A stretch of DNA of 64,000 bases from Allobosea lathyri. Lineage in GTDB: Bacteria > Pseudomonadota > Alphaproteobacteria > Rhizobiales > Beijerinckiaceae. Of this stretch, positions 63,498 to 64,000 are shown piece by piece. Position 1 is the first letter of the stretch, and every line of letters begins with the position of its first letter. Under the pieces are notes generated by a model, which worked only from the letters and a program-made list of their open reading frames with translations, searched no databases and had not been told where the DNA came from. Made by a program: the position numbers and the translations under genes. The stretch is taken from the NCBI RefSeq assembly GCF_900108245.1, contig NZ_FNUY01000002.1, positions 372,001 to 436,000 on the forward strand, in the 5' to 3' direction.

Positions 63498-64000
63498 ATG
63501 GATTACAGGCGTTTGGGCGCATCCGGCCTCAAGGTGCCGGTACTGAGCTTTGGAGCCGGCACTTTTGGCGGCCAGGGCCCTCTGTTTGGTGCCTGGGGCA
63601 CGACCGACGCCAAGGAAGCGCGTCGCCTCGTCGATATCTGCCTCGAAGCGGGGCTGAACCTCTTCGATACCGCCGATGTCTATTCCAACGGCGCCTCGGA
63701 GGAGGTGCTGGGCGAGGCGATCAAGGGCCGGCGCGACAAGCTGCTGATCTCGACCAAGACGTCCCTGCCGATGGGCGATGGCCCCAATGATGCCGGCTCC
63801 TCGCGCAGCCGGCTGATCAAGGCCTGCGAGGACGCGCTGCGGCGGCTCGGCACCGATTATATCGACCTGCTCCAGCTGCACGCCTTCGACGCGGGAACGC
63901 CGATCGAGGAGGTGCTGGCAACGCTCGACATGCTCGTTAGGGCCGGAAAGCTGCGCTATGTCGGGGTCTCCAATTTCTCCGGCTGGCAGTTGATGAAATC
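63498..64000 (+). CDS. Aldo/keto reductase (3' partial)
   Basis: The frame runs off the right edge after 167 residues. It begins MDYRRLGASGLKVPVLSFG and has the NADPH-dependent reductase motifs GLNLFDTADVYSNGASEEVLGEAI (catalytic Asp and Tyr), LISTKTSLPM (Lys) and YIDLLQLHAFD (His). It belongs to the AKR11/12-like group of short-chain aldehyde reductases. aggag precedes the ATG. Confidence 0.92.
   Translation, partial: MDYRRLGASGLKVPVLSFGAGTFGGQGPLFGAWGTTDAKEARRLVDICLEAGLNLFDTADVYSNGASEEVLGEAIKGRRDKLLISTKTSLPMGDGPNDAGSSRSRLIKACEDALRRLGTDYIDLLQLHAFDAGTPIEEVLATLDMLVRAGKLRYVGVSNFSGWQLMK

Overview
The window is GC-rich, densely coded alphaproteobacterial chromosome. Several features point to Hyphomicrobiales, with Bosea/Bradyrhizobium-type genomes as the best guess: IalB-family, DUF2849 and Omp25/31-like proteins, the gene order rlpA-dacC-tmk-holB-metG-tatD-MBL hydrolase, CysI sulfite reductase with DUF934, HspQ, and long palindromic intergenic repeats. 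This assignment rests on gene content only. No plasmid, phage or transposase genes are visible.

Layout. (1) 2-4175: the 3' part of a branched-chain-type ABC transporter in which permease and both ATPases form one polypeptide, followed by a hydroxyacid dehydrogenase and a beta-keto acid cleavage enzyme; together they look like uptake and catabolism of a small acid. (2) 4219-11614, minus strand: a housekeeping operon (MBL hydrolase, tatD, metG, holB, tmk, D,D-carboxypeptidase, rlpA). (3) tRNA-Ser(TGA) at 11980, then an accessory-looking stretch (12184-17772) with an AraC regulator and six consecutive exported proteins: beta-barrel, DUF1254, HdeA-like, lipoprotein, Omp25/31-like porin and a small secreted protein. 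(4) 17948-20010: nitronate monooxygenase divergent from a LysR regulator, with two palindromes between them. (5) 20303-35331: a scavenging region with an RraA-like protein, two dipeptide-type ABC systems (the first lacks an ATPase, the second has a fused double ATPase), a LysR regulator, an M20 carbamoylase-like hydrolase, an FAD oxidase and a VOC protein. (6) 35488-36480: a Gfo/Idh/MocA oxidoreductase preceded by three direct repeats. (7) 36681-46854: a sulfur island: ferredoxin, DUF2849, cysI, DUF934, a small membrane protein, cysG; then sulfate ABC genes sbp-cysT-cysW-cysA; then OsmC and a thiosulfate/mercaptopyruvate sulfurtransferase. (8) 46955-52256: rimO, two small or unknown envelope genes, quinone oxidoreductase and a UbiH-type hydroxylase. 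(9) 52269-55716: a CaiB/BaiF protein with racemase-type motifs, an AEC transporter and a malyl-CoA-lyase-like enzyme, with two matching dyad sites in the divergent promoter region. (10) 55835-64000: hspQ, ialB-like gene, an orphan peptide-binding protein with a degenerate acyl-adenylate-like partner, a ceramidase-family membrane protein, small secreted proteins, a HerA-like ATPase and the start of an aldo/keto reductase.

The most distinctive structural signal is a set of at least four families of long inverted repeats in intergenic spaces. Several lie inside transporter operons between the binding-protein gene and the permease genes, and one supplies the ribosome binding site of the next gene within its stem. 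No single unmistakably new system is present. The best candidates for uncharacterised biology are the AraC-linked envelope island, the dehydrogenase/BKACE pathway, the racemase/lyase/AEC cluster, and the accessory genes of the sulfite reductase operon.
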